DNA from: Pseudomonas fluorescens
Lineage (GTDB): Bacteria > Pseudomonadota > Gammaproteobacteria > Pseudomonadales > Pseudomonadaceae
DNA length: 64,000 bases
Direction of reading: 5' to 3'
NCBI RefSeq assembly: GCF_902497775.2
Contig: NZ_OZ024668.1
Coordinates: 1,697,826-1,761,825 of the forward strand
The number at the start of each line of letters is the position of its first letter. Positions within the stretch are counted from its first letter, which is position 1. Shown here in pieces: positions 26,872-35,651 of this stretch. The notes under the pieces are model-generated. The model saw only the letters and a program-made list of their open reading frames with translations, made no database searches and was not told the origin of the DNA. Both the position numbers and the translations under genes were made by a program.

Positions 26872-27735
26872 TCAGATCACCGGATCCCAGCGCTGTGACC
26901 AGTCGCTCTCACCGGCAACCACTTCGCGCAACACCCTGAACGCCTGCTGCAACGCTTCGTTGTCGCGCTCGCGGGCATATACCAGGTAAGTGGGGTAGGT
27001 GAACTCCGGCGCTTGTGGCACGCGCTCGAATACGCCGCTGTCCAGGTACGCCTGCACCACACGGGTACGGAAGTAGCCGCTGCCGCCGTGTTCGAGGATA
27101 TACTGCAGCGCCAGCGGCCCGAGGTTGAAGCTCAGCGCCGGGCGCGCGCATTCGGGCAGGGCGGCGTCGTGGCGGCGGCGAAAGGCCTGGCCCCAGTCGA
27201 TGTACACGTAGGGCTCGGGCTTGTCCTTGCGGCGGATGCGGATCAGTTTCTCTTCCATCAGCTGTTCCACCTGCAGGCCCGGGCCGTAGGTGGGCTGGTA
27301 GACCAGCACGGCGTCGAGCACGCCCATTTCCACTTTGTGCAGCAACGACTCGCCGTCGCTGACTTCGCTGCGAATGGCGTGGCCGGGCATTTCCCGGTGC
27401 AGGGCGCTGACCCAGCCCAGCACCATGGGGTTGCCGAGGCTGACTTCGCCGCCGATGTGCAGTACCTGGTGGCAGCCTTCGGGCAGAGGCAGGTCGCGGC
27501 GGGCGGCTTCCCAGGTTTGCACCAGCTGGTTGGCGTAAACCACGAAGGCCTCGCCATCGGCGGTGAGGCTGGCGCCGCTGCGGCTGCGGATGAACAGCTG
27601 GCAGGCGAGCTGCTGCTCGAGTTTTTGCACTCGCGCAGTGATGGCCGTCTGGGTGACGTGCAGGCGCTCGGCAGCGGACACCAGGCTGCCGGTGCGAACG
27701 ATTTCAAGGAAGGTGCGGGCCAGCTCGATATCCAT
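26872..27735 (-). CDS. LysR-family transcriptional regulator
   Basis: 287 residues from ATG 27735. The helix-turn-helix is ARTFLEIVRTGSLVSAAERL followed by HVTQTAITARVQKLE, and the effector domain spans ~90-287. It is divergent from the DUF1428 gene at 27904 with a 168-bp gap, and may control it. It resembles HexA/LrhA-like regulators of pseudomonads, but the target is not established. Confidence 0.93.
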   Translation of the reverse strand: MDIELARTFLEIVRTGSLVSAAERLHVTQTAITARVQKLEQQLACQLFIRSRSGASLTADGEAFVVYANQLVQTWEAARRDLPLPEGCHQVLHIGGEVSLGNPMVLGWVSALHREMPGHAIRSEVSDGESLLHKVEMGVLDAVLVYQPTYGPGLQVEQLMEEKLIRIRRKDKPEPYVYIDWGQAFRRRHDAALPECARPALSFNLGPLALQYILEHGGSGYFRTRVVQAYLDSGVFERVPQAPEFTYPTYLVYARERDNEALQQAFRVLREVVAGESDWSQRWDPVI

Positions 27736-27903
27736 GGGGGCAGCCAGTTTTTGCGGTGAGTCATTGTAAAGGCTTTGCACCGCAATGGGGCAGGGGCTGG
27801 GCATTGTTGGCAAATGACCTTCGGTCGCCTCGGGCGCTGCACCTGTCGATTGCGCGCCAGCCTGATCGACCACCCTGTACCCATACAAGCAGGAGTACAG
27901 CCC

Positions 27904-28257
27904 ATGTCCTATGTAGACGGTTTCGTTCTCGCAGTCCCCACCGCCAACCGCGACGCCTTCAAAAAGCACGCCGAGGAGGCCGCTGTGGTGTTCAAGGAAT
28001 GTGGTGCCCTTAAGGTCGTCGAGTGCTGGGGCGATGATGTTCCGGACGGCAAGATCACCTCGTTCCCCATGGCCGTGAAGCTCAGGGAAGACGAGACGGT
28101 GGTGTTTTCCTGGGTCCTCTGGCCGTCGCGCGAGGTACGCGATGCGGGGATGCAGAAGATGATGCAGGACCCGCGTTTGCAGCCAGACAAGAACCCGATG
28201 CCGTTTGATGGTATGCGGCTGATATTTGGTGGGTTCAACATTCTGGTGGATGCCTAG
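27904..28257 (+). CDS. DUF1428 family protein
   Basis: 117 residues with the DUF1428 layout: MSYVDGFVLAVPTANRDAFK, VVECWGDDVPDGKITSFPMA and the end MRLIFGGFNILVD. The fold is a small dimeric alpha-beta barrel related to antibiotic monooxygenases. No enzymatic role is proven. It stands alone and is followed by a REP pair that may end its message. Confidence 0.9.
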   Translation: MSYVDGFVLAVPTANRDAFKKHAEEAAVVFKECGALKVVECWGDDVPDGKITSFPMAVKLREDETVVFSWVLWPSREVRDAGMQKMMQDPRLQPDKNPMPFDGMRLIFGGFNILVDA

Positions 28258-28262
28258 ATTGT

Positions 28263-28315
28263 TCGCGGGTCAAGCCCGCTCCCACAGAGTCTGTAGGAGC
28301 GGGCTTGACCCGCGA
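28263..28315. repeat. REP doublet forming a long hairpin
   Basis: Two 25-bp arms (left 28263-28287 beginning TCGCGGGTCAAGCCCGC; right 28291-28315) are inverted with one mismatch and a 3-base loop. This is the P. putida REP sequence. It lies between the convergent DUF1428 and chemoreceptor genes and could end both transcripts. Confidence 0.85.
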
Positions 28316-28320
28316 TAGGG

Positions 28321-29946
28321 CTAAACCCTGAAGCGCGCTACCAGCGCCGTCAGCTGCCCGGCCAGCGCGGCCAACGCTTGGCTGGCTTCGCTGGTCTGCT
28401 GTGCGCCCGTCGCCGAACGGGTCGACAGTTCGCGGATGTTCAGCAGGTTGCGATCCACCTCCCGCGCCACTTGTGCCTGTTCCTCCGCCGCGCTGGCAAT
28501 CACCAGGTTGCGCTCGTTGATTTCGCCAATTGCGCTGTAGATGCCTTCCAGCACCTGCCCCGAGGCCTGGGTAATGCCCAGGGTCGACTGCGCCCGCTGG
28601 GTACTGGCCTGCATCGATGCCACCGCCGCTTCGGTACCCTGTTGCACCCGGCCGATCATCTGCTCGATTTCCTGGGTCGATTGCTGGGTGCGGTAGGCGA
28701 GGGTGCGGACCTCGTCGGCGACCACGGCAAAACCGCGCCCGGCTTCACCAGCACGGGCCGCTTCGATGGCGGCATTGAGCGCCAGCAGGTTGGTTTGCTC
28801 CGACACCGAGCGAATCACCTCCAGCACCTGGCCGATGTCGCGAATCTGCCCGGCCAGTTGCTCCAGGTGCTCGCTGCTGGTCTGCACTTCTCGGGCCATG
28901 GCCTGGGTGCCATCGAGGTTGTCGCTGACCTGGCGGCGGCTTTGTTCGGCCAGTTCGTTGGAGGCGCTGGCTGCTTGCGAGGTCGACACGGCATTGCGCG
29001 CCACTTCCTCCACGGCGGTGGTCATTTCGGTGACGGCGGTGGCGGCCTGTTCCAGCTCCTGGTCTTGTTGGCGCAAGCTCTGCGAGCTCTGTTCGGTAAT
29101 GCCGTTGAGCGCACCGGCCGCCTCGGCCAGTTGCGTGGCGCAGCCGCTGATCTGCCCGAGGGTGTCGCGTTGGCTGTGCTGCATGCGCTGCAGTTCGCTG
29201 AACAGCTGGCCAATCTCGTTGCTGCTGTGCACCGTCACCGGCACGCTCAAGTCGCCGCCGGCTATGCGCTGGAAGTGCAGGCCGGCTTCACGCAGCGGGC
29301 GCAGCACGCGCTGGGCGATAAAGCTCCAGCACAACGCGGCGAGCAGCAAAGTCAGCAGCCCCAGCACCACGCTCAGCACCTGGGCGCTGCTCAGGCGCCG
29401 GTCGGATTCGAGCATGATCTGCTGGCTGCGCTCGTTCAGCGCCGCCACCAGTTTTTGCCGCAGCGCCTGCAAGCGGCCCATGGCGTTGCCGGCGTCGGTG
29501 TTGACCTGAAAGTAGTGCTGCAGGTCGTTGTTGCGGGTCGCTTCGCGCTGGCCGGCGACGGCCTCGGCGTAGTCGCCGAAGGTGCTTTGCAGTTCCACGG
29601 CCAGGGTTTTGAAGGTCGGCTCCTGGGCATTGCCGACCAGCTCGTCGATCAACTGCGCGCTGTTGCCCAGCAGCGCTTGCGAGAGCTGCAGGCGTTTGTT
29701 GGCGCTCTCGCTGTGGCCGCCGGTCTGTTCGATAAAGCCCGAGGAGACGTTGGCGCTGGCGCGGATGGCCATCAGCAACGCATTGTTCAGGCGGTCCGAC
29801 TGGTGCGCGGTCTGGTCCAGTTCGGTGATCTGCTGGTCGCTACCCACCGCCGCGCGCCAGGCACTGACTGTGGAGAACAGCAAGGTCAGGCTGAACAGCG
29901 ACAGCACCCAGAACATACCGGTGCGGATTTTCAGGTCGGCGAACAT
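28321..29946 (-). CDS. Methyl-accepting chemotaxis protein
   Basis: 541 residues. A membrane helix at ~11-30, a ~155-residue four-helix periplasmic ligand domain, a second helix ([20 protein letters not shown], ~190-210), a HAMP domain, then the signalling domain with the conserved hairpin tip [20 protein letters not shown] and [15 protein letters not shown]. It would report a ligand to CheA/CheW. No C-terminal receptor pentapeptide for CheR is seen (end is TALVARFRV). The ligand is unknown. Confidence 0.95.
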   Translation of the reverse strand: MFADLKIRTGMFWVLSLFSLTLLFSTVSAWRAAVGSDQQITELDQTAHQSDRLNNALLMAIRASANVSSGFIEQTGGHSESANKRLQLSQALLGNSAQLIDELVGNAQEPTFKTLAVELQSTFGDYAEAVAGQREATRNNDLQHYFQVNTDAGNAMGRLQALRQKLVAALNERSQQIMLESDRRLSSAQVLSVVLGLLTLLLAALCWSFIAQRVLRPLREAGLHFQRIAGGDLSVPVTVHSSNEIGQLFSELQRMQHSQRDTLGQISGCATQLAEAAGALNGITEQSSQSLRQQDQELEQAATAVTEMTTAVEEVARNAVSTSQAASASNELAEQSRRQVSDNLDGTQAMAREVQTSSEHLEQLAGQIRDIGQVLEVIRSVSEQTNLLALNAAIEAARAGEAGRGFAVVADEVRTLAYRTQQSTQEIEQMIGRVQQGTEAAVASMQASTQRAQSTLGITQASGQVLEGIYSAIGEINERNLVIASAAEEQAQVAREVDRNLLNIRELSTRSATGAQQTSEASQALAALAGQLTALVARFRV

Positions 29947-30085
29947 GCGGGCAGTACTCCTCGAGTTGTTATCAGCGCCACTCTTTGCCGGTGAAACGGC
30001 GGTGGGTGGACTGCTATCGGAGTGACTGCTGACTGACTTGAGAGGGCCAAGGCCGCTTGTGTTCGATTACCGCACGTTGTTTGCC

Positions 30086-30997
30086 TCAGCGCCCCTCATG
30101 CTGGCGCCGATACGCCCCCGGCTGCACCCCGACGGCCTTGCTGAAGGCGCGGGTGAAGGCGGCAATCGATTGATAGCCCACTGCCGCGCAGACCTGCTCG
30201 ACGGTGTTGTTGGCCTTGAGCAAGCGGCAGGCATGACGCATGCGCAGGGCCAGCAATACCTGCCCCGGCGATTGCCCGGCCAGCTCGCTGAAACGCTTGA
30301 AGAACGCCGAACGCGAAAGCCCGGTGCAGGCCGCCATGCTTTCCAGCGACCAGGGCTGTTCGGGGTGTTCGATCAGTTGTTCGAGCAGGCTGGCAAAGTT
30401 GGCGTGGCGGGCCAGCGCGACCAGTCCGCTGATGCCTTGGTCATCACTGACCCGTTGGCGCAGCACGTACAAAAACAGCAGGTGGCTCAGGCGTTCGAGC
30501 AGGGCCGAGGAGGGCGCGGGCAGGCGTTGGCATTCGGCCAGGATCAGCTCGAACAAGGCCCGCGCGGCACTCAGTGCCGGGTCGCCGGCGCGCAGGATGA
30601 TCCAGTCGTCCAGGCCCTCGATGATCAGCGACGACAGGCCCGGCTGAAAATGAAAGAAACCGCACACCAGGCCCACGCCATCCGTGGCGGCACTGTCCAG
30701 TGCTTGCATGATTTGGCGCGGTTGCTGCTGGGCCAGCTCGCACTCCTCGGCGTTGGACAGCCGATAGTTGAAGTCGCGCAGCAGGAACACCGCATCGCCG
30801 GCGTGCAGGCCAATCGCCTCGGCCTGGCCGTCGATATGCAGCCAGCAATGGCCCTGGACGATCAGGTGGAAACTGGCCCGGGCCAGGCCGTGGGTGCTGG
30901 CGTGCCAGCCGCCACAATAGCGCCCGACATGGAACAGGCTGGCGTCTAGCTCAAGGCTTTCTAATAACCAATCGACTACCGGGCTGGACGAAATCAT
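30086..30997 (-). CDS. AraC-family regulator
   Basis: 303 residues. An N-terminal cupin-type sensing domain (FHLIVQGHCWLHIDGQAEAI, ~43-62) is followed by a double helix-turn-helix (~200-303): LESMAACTGLSRSAFFKRFS and VCAAVGYQSIAAFTRAFSKA. It is divergent from the AhpD-like/flavoprotein/ABC operon beginning at 31104, with a 106-bp gap, and is its likely activator. The 139 bp between it and the chemoreceptor hold no recognisable gene. Confidence 0.93.
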   Translation of the reverse strand: MISSSPVVDWLLESLELDASLFHVGRYCGGWHASTHGLARASFHLIVQGHCWLHIDGQAEAIGLHAGDAVFLLRDFNYRLSNAEECELAQQQPRQIMQALDSAATDGVGLVCGFFHFQPGLSSLIIEGLDDWIILRAGDPALSAARALFELILAECQRLPAPSSALLERLSHLLFLYVLRQRVSDDQGISGLVALARHANFASLLEQLIEHPEQPWSLESMAACTGLSRSAFFKRFSELAGQSPGQVLLALRMRHACRLLKANNTVEQVCAAVGYQSIAAFTRAFSKAVGVQPGAYRRQHEGR

Positions 30998-31103
30998 CTA
31001 ATGAAAAGACTCAGGAGCAAGTAATAGCGACTGCAGAATATGGCAGGTAATTCTTATAACCAACAGACTTGTGGCACACCCCTAGTATGCAGGAGTCCAC
31101 TCC

Positions 31104-31661
31104 ATGTCGCGCGTCACTGTCCATACACTGCAAAGCGCCCCAGAGGCTGCCCGTCCTTACCTGGAAAACGCCCAGAAAGCCTCCGGGTTCATTCCCAACC
31201 TGCTCGGCGTGCTGGCCAACGCCCCGGCGGCGCTGGAAACCTATGTCACCGTCTCGGCCCTCAACGGCAAGGCCGAACTGAGCCTGGCCGAGCGTGAAGT
31301 GGTGCAGTTGATCGCCGCCACCAACCACGGCTGCGACTTCTGCGTGGCCGGCCACACCGCCGTGGCGCTGAACAAGGCCAAGCTGCCGCAAGAGGTGGTC
31401 GATGCCCTGCGCGCCAAGGGCGAGTTACCGCAAGAGAAGCTCGAAGCCCTGGCGGCGTTCACCCGCGAAGTGATCGCCACCCGCGGCAATGTCAGCGAGG
31501 CCGGCTACGGTGCCTTCCGTGAAGCCGGCTACAGCGAAGGCAACGCGCTTGAGGTGATCCTCGGCGTAAGTCTGGCAACCCTGTGCAACTTTGCTAATGT
31601 GTTCGCCCAAACGCCGCTCAATGACGAGCTGAGCAAGTACCGCTGGCAGCCTTCGGCCTGA
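31104..31661 (+). CDS. AhpD-like carboxymuconolactone decarboxylase family protein
   Basis: 185 residues, all helical. The AhpD-type active site is complete: E65-x11-C77-x2-C80-x3-H84 (within NHGCDFCVAGH), as in thiol peroxidases rather than true lactone decarboxylases. A GGAG lies upstream of the ATG. It is the first gene of an operon with a flavoprotein and an ABC importer, so it may remove peroxide or an organic hydroperoxide formed during substrate oxidation; that link is inferred. Confidence 0.92.
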   Translation: MSRVTVHTLQSAPEAARPYLENAQKASGFIPNLLGVLANAPAALETYVTVSALNGKAELSLAEREVVQLIAATNHGCDFCVAGHTAVALNKAKLPQEVVDALRAKGELPQEKLEALAAFTREVIATRGNVSEAGYGAFREAGYSEGNALEVILGVSLATLCNFANVFAQTPLNDELSKYRWQPSA

Positions 31662-31711
31662 CGACCCCTGGCGCCAGCGCAGGCTGGCGCATTTTTAAAG
31701 GAGTAAACCCT

Positions 31712-32773
31712 ATGCTCGATCCCGCACTGGTCACGTGGCTGGATGCCCAGGCCGAAGCCCTCGATCAGGGCCACTGCGACCCGCAGGCAGTGCTGGGGCA
31801 ACTGGCGGCGGCGCAGGTGCTGCGCGTCGGTATCGACCCGGCCCTGGGCGGCAGCGGCGGTACGGTTGCCGACGCGGTCGAGACGCTCGCCACTGTCGCC
31901 AGCCATTCCCTGGCGGCGGCCTTCGTGTTCTGGGGCCAGCGCGCCTTTATCGAATACCTGCTGCACAGCCCCAACGCCGTGCTGCGCGAGCGTCTGTTGC
32001 CCGACCTGCTCAGCGGCCAACTGGCTGGCGCCACCGGGCTGTCCAACGCCATGAAGTACCTCTCGGGCATCGAAGCGCTGCAGGTCAAGGGCCTGCGTGA
32101 CGATCAGGGCTGGACCCTGGCCGGGCGCCTGCACTGGGTCACCAATCTGCGCAAGGGCGGCTTCGTGGTCGCGGCGGCGATTGAAGAGGAGGGCGCCGGG
32201 CCATTCGTGCTGGCCATCCCCGATTCCGCCGCCGGGCTGAGCCGTTCCGACGATTTGCAACTGATGGGCCTGCAGTCGAGCAACACCGCTGCCTTGAGTT
32301 TCGACCAGGTGTCGATCAGCCACGACTGGCTGCTGCACGAGAACGCCAAGCAGTTCTTGCCGGCGGTGCGCCCGTCGTTCCTGGGCCTGCAATGCGGCAT
32401 GGCCATCGGCCTGGCGCGCCGTGCGCTGAGCGAGGTCGAGGCGCACCTGCAAGGCATGCGCTCGTTCCTGGGCGAGGCGTTGCAGGTACTGCATGAGCGT
32501 CTGGAAAACACCGTCGGCGAGCTGAAAAAAGGCCTGCTCGACGGGCGCTTCCTGACCGAGCCTGCGGCCTTGTTCAAGCTGCGTATCACCCTCGCCGAGA
32601 CCGCTGCCGATGCCGTGCAGCTTGAATTGCAGGCCAGTGGCGGCAAGGCTTACCTGAGCGCCTACGGTGCAGGTTTTGCCAGGCGCTGGCGCGAGTCGGC
32701 GTTCGTGCCGATCGTTACCCCGAGCCTGGTGCAACTGCGCGCCGAGCTGCAACGCCAGGCGCCCTCAGCATGA
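31712..32773 (+). CDS. Acyl-CoA-dehydrogenase-family flavoprotein
   Basis: 353 residues, shorter than a usual 380-residue acyl-CoA dehydrogenase. The family fold shows in DAVETLATVASHSLAAAFVF, LAGATGLSNAMKYLSGIEAL (flavin region) and WTLAGRLHWVTNLRKGGFVV. Members near SsuABC-type importers (SfnC, DszC-like) are often flavin-dependent monooxygenases that open C-S or C-N bonds, which fits here better than beta-oxidation. It has AAAGGAG before the ATG and overlaps the ATPase gene by 4 bp (ATGA). Confidence 0.85.
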   Translation: MLDPALVTWLDAQAEALDQGHCDPQAVLGQLAAAQVLRVGIDPALGGSGGTVADAVETLATVASHSLAAAFVFWGQRAFIEYLLHSPNAVLRERLLPDLLSGQLAGATGLSNAMKYLSGIEALQVKGLRDDQGWTLAGRLHWVTNLRKGGFVVAAAIEEEGAGPFVLAIPDSAAGLSRSDDLQLMGLQSSNTAALSFDQVSISHDWLLHENAKQFLPAVRPSFLGLQCGMAIGLARRALSEVEAHLQGMRSFLGEALQVLHERLENTVGELKKGLLDGRFLTEPAALFKLRITLAETAADAVQLELQASGGKAYLSAYGAGFARRWRESAFVPIVTPSLVQLRAELQRQAPSA

Positions 32774-33618
32774 CCGAAGTGTTACTCGAAGCCCGTGGCA
32801 TCAGCCTTGGCTACCCGCGTGAACAAGGCTGGCAAAGCGTGCTGGAGGACTTCGACCTACAGCTGGCGCTGGGCGAGGTGATCACCATCCTCGGCCCCAG
32901 TGGCGTCGGCAAGTCCAGCCTGTTGCGGGTGCTGGCCGGTTTGCAGCAGGCCCGCGCCGGTAGCGTCAGCCTGCTTGGCGAGCCGCTGCAGGGCCCGCAT
33001 CCGCGCCTGGCGGTGGCCTTCCAGGACCCCAGCCTGCTGCCTTGGCTGAGCCTGGAAAGCAACGTCGCCTTCGGCCTGGATTTCGCCCGCCAGCCCAGGC
33101 TTGCCGCCAGTGAACGGCGTGCGCGCATCGACCACGCCATCGAGGCGGTCGGCCTGCAGCACGCACGCGAGCAGTACCCGGCGCAGCTTTCCGGCGGCAT
33201 GGCCCAGCGTACCGCGCTGGCCCGCTGCCTGGCGCGTCAGCCGCAGGTGCTGTTGCTCGACGAACCCTTCGGTGCGTTGGATGAAGTGACCCGCGCCGAC
33301 ATGCAGCAACTGTTGCTGCAATTGATCGCCCGGCACAACACCGCGGCCATCCTCATTACCCACGATATCGACGAAGCCCTGCTGTTGTCCGATCGCGTGT
33401 TGCTACTGGGCAACCACCCGGCGCGCACCCTCGGCCAGTGGCACATCGACCTGCCGCAGCCCCGCGAGCAGCGGGTCGAGGAACTGGGCGCGCTGCGCAT
33501 CGACATACTCAAAACCCTTCGGCGGGCCAGCCGCACACCCGAACCTTCTTCTGAACCTATGCCGCTGCCGTCGGAGACTGCCCATGTGCCTGGACGACTT
33601 CACCCACACTCGTCGTGA
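32770..33618 (+). CDS. ABC importer ATPase (SsuB/TauB/NrtD-like)
   Basis: 282 residues. Walker A GPSGVGKSS (~42-50), Q-loop AFQDPSLLPWLSL, signature LSGGMAQRTALARCLA (~139-154), Walker B VLLLDEPFGALDE. These features are those of the nitrate/sulfonate/taurine uptake class. Its start overlaps the flavoprotein stop, and its end overlaps the binding-protein gene by 35 bp, so all subunits are translationally coupled. Confidence 0.94.
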   Translation: MTEVLLEARGISLGYPREQGWQSVLEDFDLQLALGEVITILGPSGVGKSSLLRVLAGLQQARAGSVSLLGEPLQGPHPRLAVAFQDPSLLPWLSLESNVAFGLDFARQPRLAASERRARIDHAIEAVGLQHAREQYPAQLSGGMAQRTALARCLARQPQVLLLDEPFGALDEVTRADMQQLLLQLIARHNTAAILITHDIDEALLLSDRVLLLGNHPARTLGQWHIDLPQPREQRVEELGALRIDILKTLRRASRTPEPSSEPMPLPSETAHVPGRLHPHSS

Positions 33619-34783
33619 CTTCATCAAACTCAGCGCCTTGCTCACCGCCGGCGGCGCCATGCCGCTGCTGAGCAGCTTGCAGGCGCGCGCGGCCAGCGAC
33701 CCGGACGCACCGGTGCGCATCGGCTACCTGCCGATCACCGACGCCACGCCATTGCTGGTGGCGCACAACAATGGCCTGTTCGAAGCCGAGGGCATCAAGG
33801 CCGAGCGGCCGGTGCTGCTGCGCAGTTGGGCGCAGGTGATCGAGGCGTTCATCTCCGGCCAGGTCAACGTCATTCACCTGCTGTCGCCGATGACCGTCTG
33901 GGCCCGTTACGCCAGCAAGGTGCCGGCCAAGGTGGTGGCCTGGAACCACGTTGGCGGTTCGGGCCTGACCGTGGCCCCAGGCATCACCGAGATCAAGCAA
34001 CTGGGCGGGCAGACCGTGGCGATTCCGTTCTGGTATTCGATCCACAACGTGGTGGTGCAGCAGCTGTTTCGAGACCACGGCCTGACCCCGGTGTCCAAGG
34101 CCGCCAGTGCCCAGCTGGCCGCCAACGAGGTCAACCTGGTGGTGCTGCCACCGTCGGACATGCCGCCGGCCCTGGCCAGCAAGCGCATCGCCGGCTACAT
34201 CGTCGCCGAGCCGTTCAACGCCTTGGCCGAAGACCTCAAGGTGGGCCGCGTGCAGCGCTTTACCGGCGATATCTGGCGCAACCATGCCTGCTGCGTGGTG
34301 TTCATGCACGAGCACGACCTGAACAACCGCCCGGAGTGGTCGCAGAAGGTGGTCAACGCCATCGTCAAAGCCCAGTTGTGGACCCGCGACCACCGCGCCG
34401 AGGCCGCTGCGTTGCTGTCCAAGAGCGGGCCGAACAAATACACCCCCCATACCCCGCAGGTGCTCAGCCAGGTGCTGGCGCCCGCCGCATCGGCCCGCGA
34501 GGGTTACATCGCCAGTGGCGCGATCCAACATGCGCAGTGGGACGAGAAACGCATCGACTTTCAGCCATACCCGTTCCCCAGCTACACCGAAGAGCTGGTG
34601 CGCCGCCTGCAGAACACCCTGATCGAAGGCGACAAGGGCTTCCTCGCCGGCCTCGACCCGCAGCAGACTGCCCGCGACCTGGTCGACGACCGTTTCGTGC
34701 GCAACAGCATCGCCGCGGTCGGCGGGCTCAAGGCCTTCGGCTTGCCCGAGAGCTTCGAGCGTAGCGAGGAGTTTGCGATCTGA
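33584..34783 (+). CDS. ABC importer substrate-binding protein (SsuA/NrtA-like)
   Basis: 399 residues. The N-terminus TRRDFIKLSALLTAGGAMPL is a twin-arginine signal, so the protein is exported folded. The mature part starts VRIGYLPITDATPLLVAHNN, typical of NMT1/SsuA/NrtA binding proteins. The pocket loops (LLRSWAQVIEAFISGQVNVI) match the family, but the ligand, whether sulfonate, nitrate, or a thiazole or amine compound, cannot be read by eye. It overlaps the permease start by one base. Confidence 0.93.
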   Translation: MCLDDFTHTRRDFIKLSALLTAGGAMPLLSSLQARAASDPDAPVRIGYLPITDATPLLVAHNNGLFEAEGIKAERPVLLRSWAQVIEAFISGQVNVIHLLSPMTVWARYASKVPAKVVAWNHVGGSGLTVAPGITEIKQLGGQTVAIPFWYSIHNVVVQQLFRDHGLTPVSKAASAQLAANEVNLVVLPPSDMPPALASKRIAGYIVAEPFNALAEDLKVGRVQRFTGDIWRNHACCVVFMHEHDLNNRPEWSQKVVNAIVKAQLWTRDHRAEAAALLSKSGPNKYTPHTPQVLSQVLAPAASAREGYIASGAIQHAQWDEKRIDFQPYPFPSYTEELVRRLQNTLIEGDKGFLAGLDPQQTARDLVDDRFVRNSIAAVGGLKAFGLPESFERSEEFAI

Positions 34784-35538
34784 TGGGCAAGCATGCAATC
34801 CATGGCGCCCTGGGCGTTGCCGGCCTGCTCGGCTTGTTGTTGCTCTGGTGGCTGGGGGTGCATCTGTTTGGCGAGACCGATGGCCTGTCGGCGCGTTTTT
34901 CGCCCCAGGCTACCCTCAGTAGCCTGATCGAGTTGCTCGGCCAGGCCGAGGTCTACGAGCACATCTGGGTCAGCCTCAAGCGCATCCTCATCGGCTTGCT
35001 GCTGGCCTTGCTGATCGGCGTGCCATTGGGCCTGCTGGTGGGCAGCTATCGCCACCTTGAAGCGGCGACCACCCCGGCGTTCCAGTTCTTGCGGATGATC
35101 TCGCCGCTGTCGTGGATGCCGGTGGTGGTGATGCTGATGGGGGTAGGCGATCAGCCGATCTACTTCCTCCTGGCCTTTGCCGCGCTGTGGCCGATCCTGC
35201 TCAACACCGCAGCCGGGGTGCGTCAGCTCGACCCGCGCTGGTTGCAACTGAGCCGCAGCCTGAGTGCGACACGCTGGGAGACCCTGTGCAAGGTGATCAT
35301 CCCCGGCGTGCTCGGCCATGTGTTGACCGGCGTGCGCCTGGCCATTGGCATCCTGTGGATCGTGCTGGTGCCGTGCGAGATGCTCGGGGTGAGCGCCGGG
35401 TTGGGCTACTTCATCCTCGATACCCGTGATCGGCTGGCGTATTCGGAGCTGATGGCGATGGTGCTGCTGATCGGGGTGCTGGGCTTTATGCTCGATGCCA
35501 TGGCCCGTGGGCTGCATCGGCGTTGGGTGCATGCCTGA
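34783..35538 (+). CDS. ABC importer permease (SsuC/NrtB-like)
   Basis: 251 residues with six membrane segments and the EAA loop in the form SRSLSATRWETLCKVIIPGV (~163-182), which contacts the ATPase. It completes the importer encoded by the two preceding genes. The ATG shares a base with the stop of the binding-protein gene. A REP unit follows the stop. Confidence 0.94.
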   Translation: MGKHAIHGALGVAGLLGLLLLWWLGVHLFGETDGLSARFSPQATLSSLIELLGQAEVYEHIWVSLKRILIGLLLALLIGVPLGLLVGSYRHLEAATTPAFQFLRMISPLSWMPVVVMLMGVGDQPIYFLLAFAALWPILLNTAAGVRQLDPRWLQLSRSLSATRWETLCKVIIPGVLGHVLTGVRLAIGILWIVLVPCEMLGVSAGLGYFILDTRDRLAYSELMAMVLLIGVLGFMLDAMARGLHRRWVHA

Positions 35539-35547
35539 GCTCGGGGG

Positions 35548-35571
35548 TAGGAGCGGGTTTGCCCCGCGATG
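35548..35571. repeat. REP element
   Basis: Single unit GTAGGAGCGGGTTTGCCCCG followed by CGATG, immediately after the importer operon. Confidence 0.7.
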
Positions 35572-35651
35572 CAGGCAACGCGATTTCAAAGGCTCAGGTG
35601 CAGCGCAGAAGTCAGTTGGATAGACTGCCGAGCGGTTCAACTTCACGGTCG

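Noticed and set aside
31071..31090. GTGGCACACCCCTAGTATGC as a sigma-54 promoter for the AhpD-like operon
   Set aside because: The invariant GC is not 10 bases after the GG, so the -24/-12 geometry fails.
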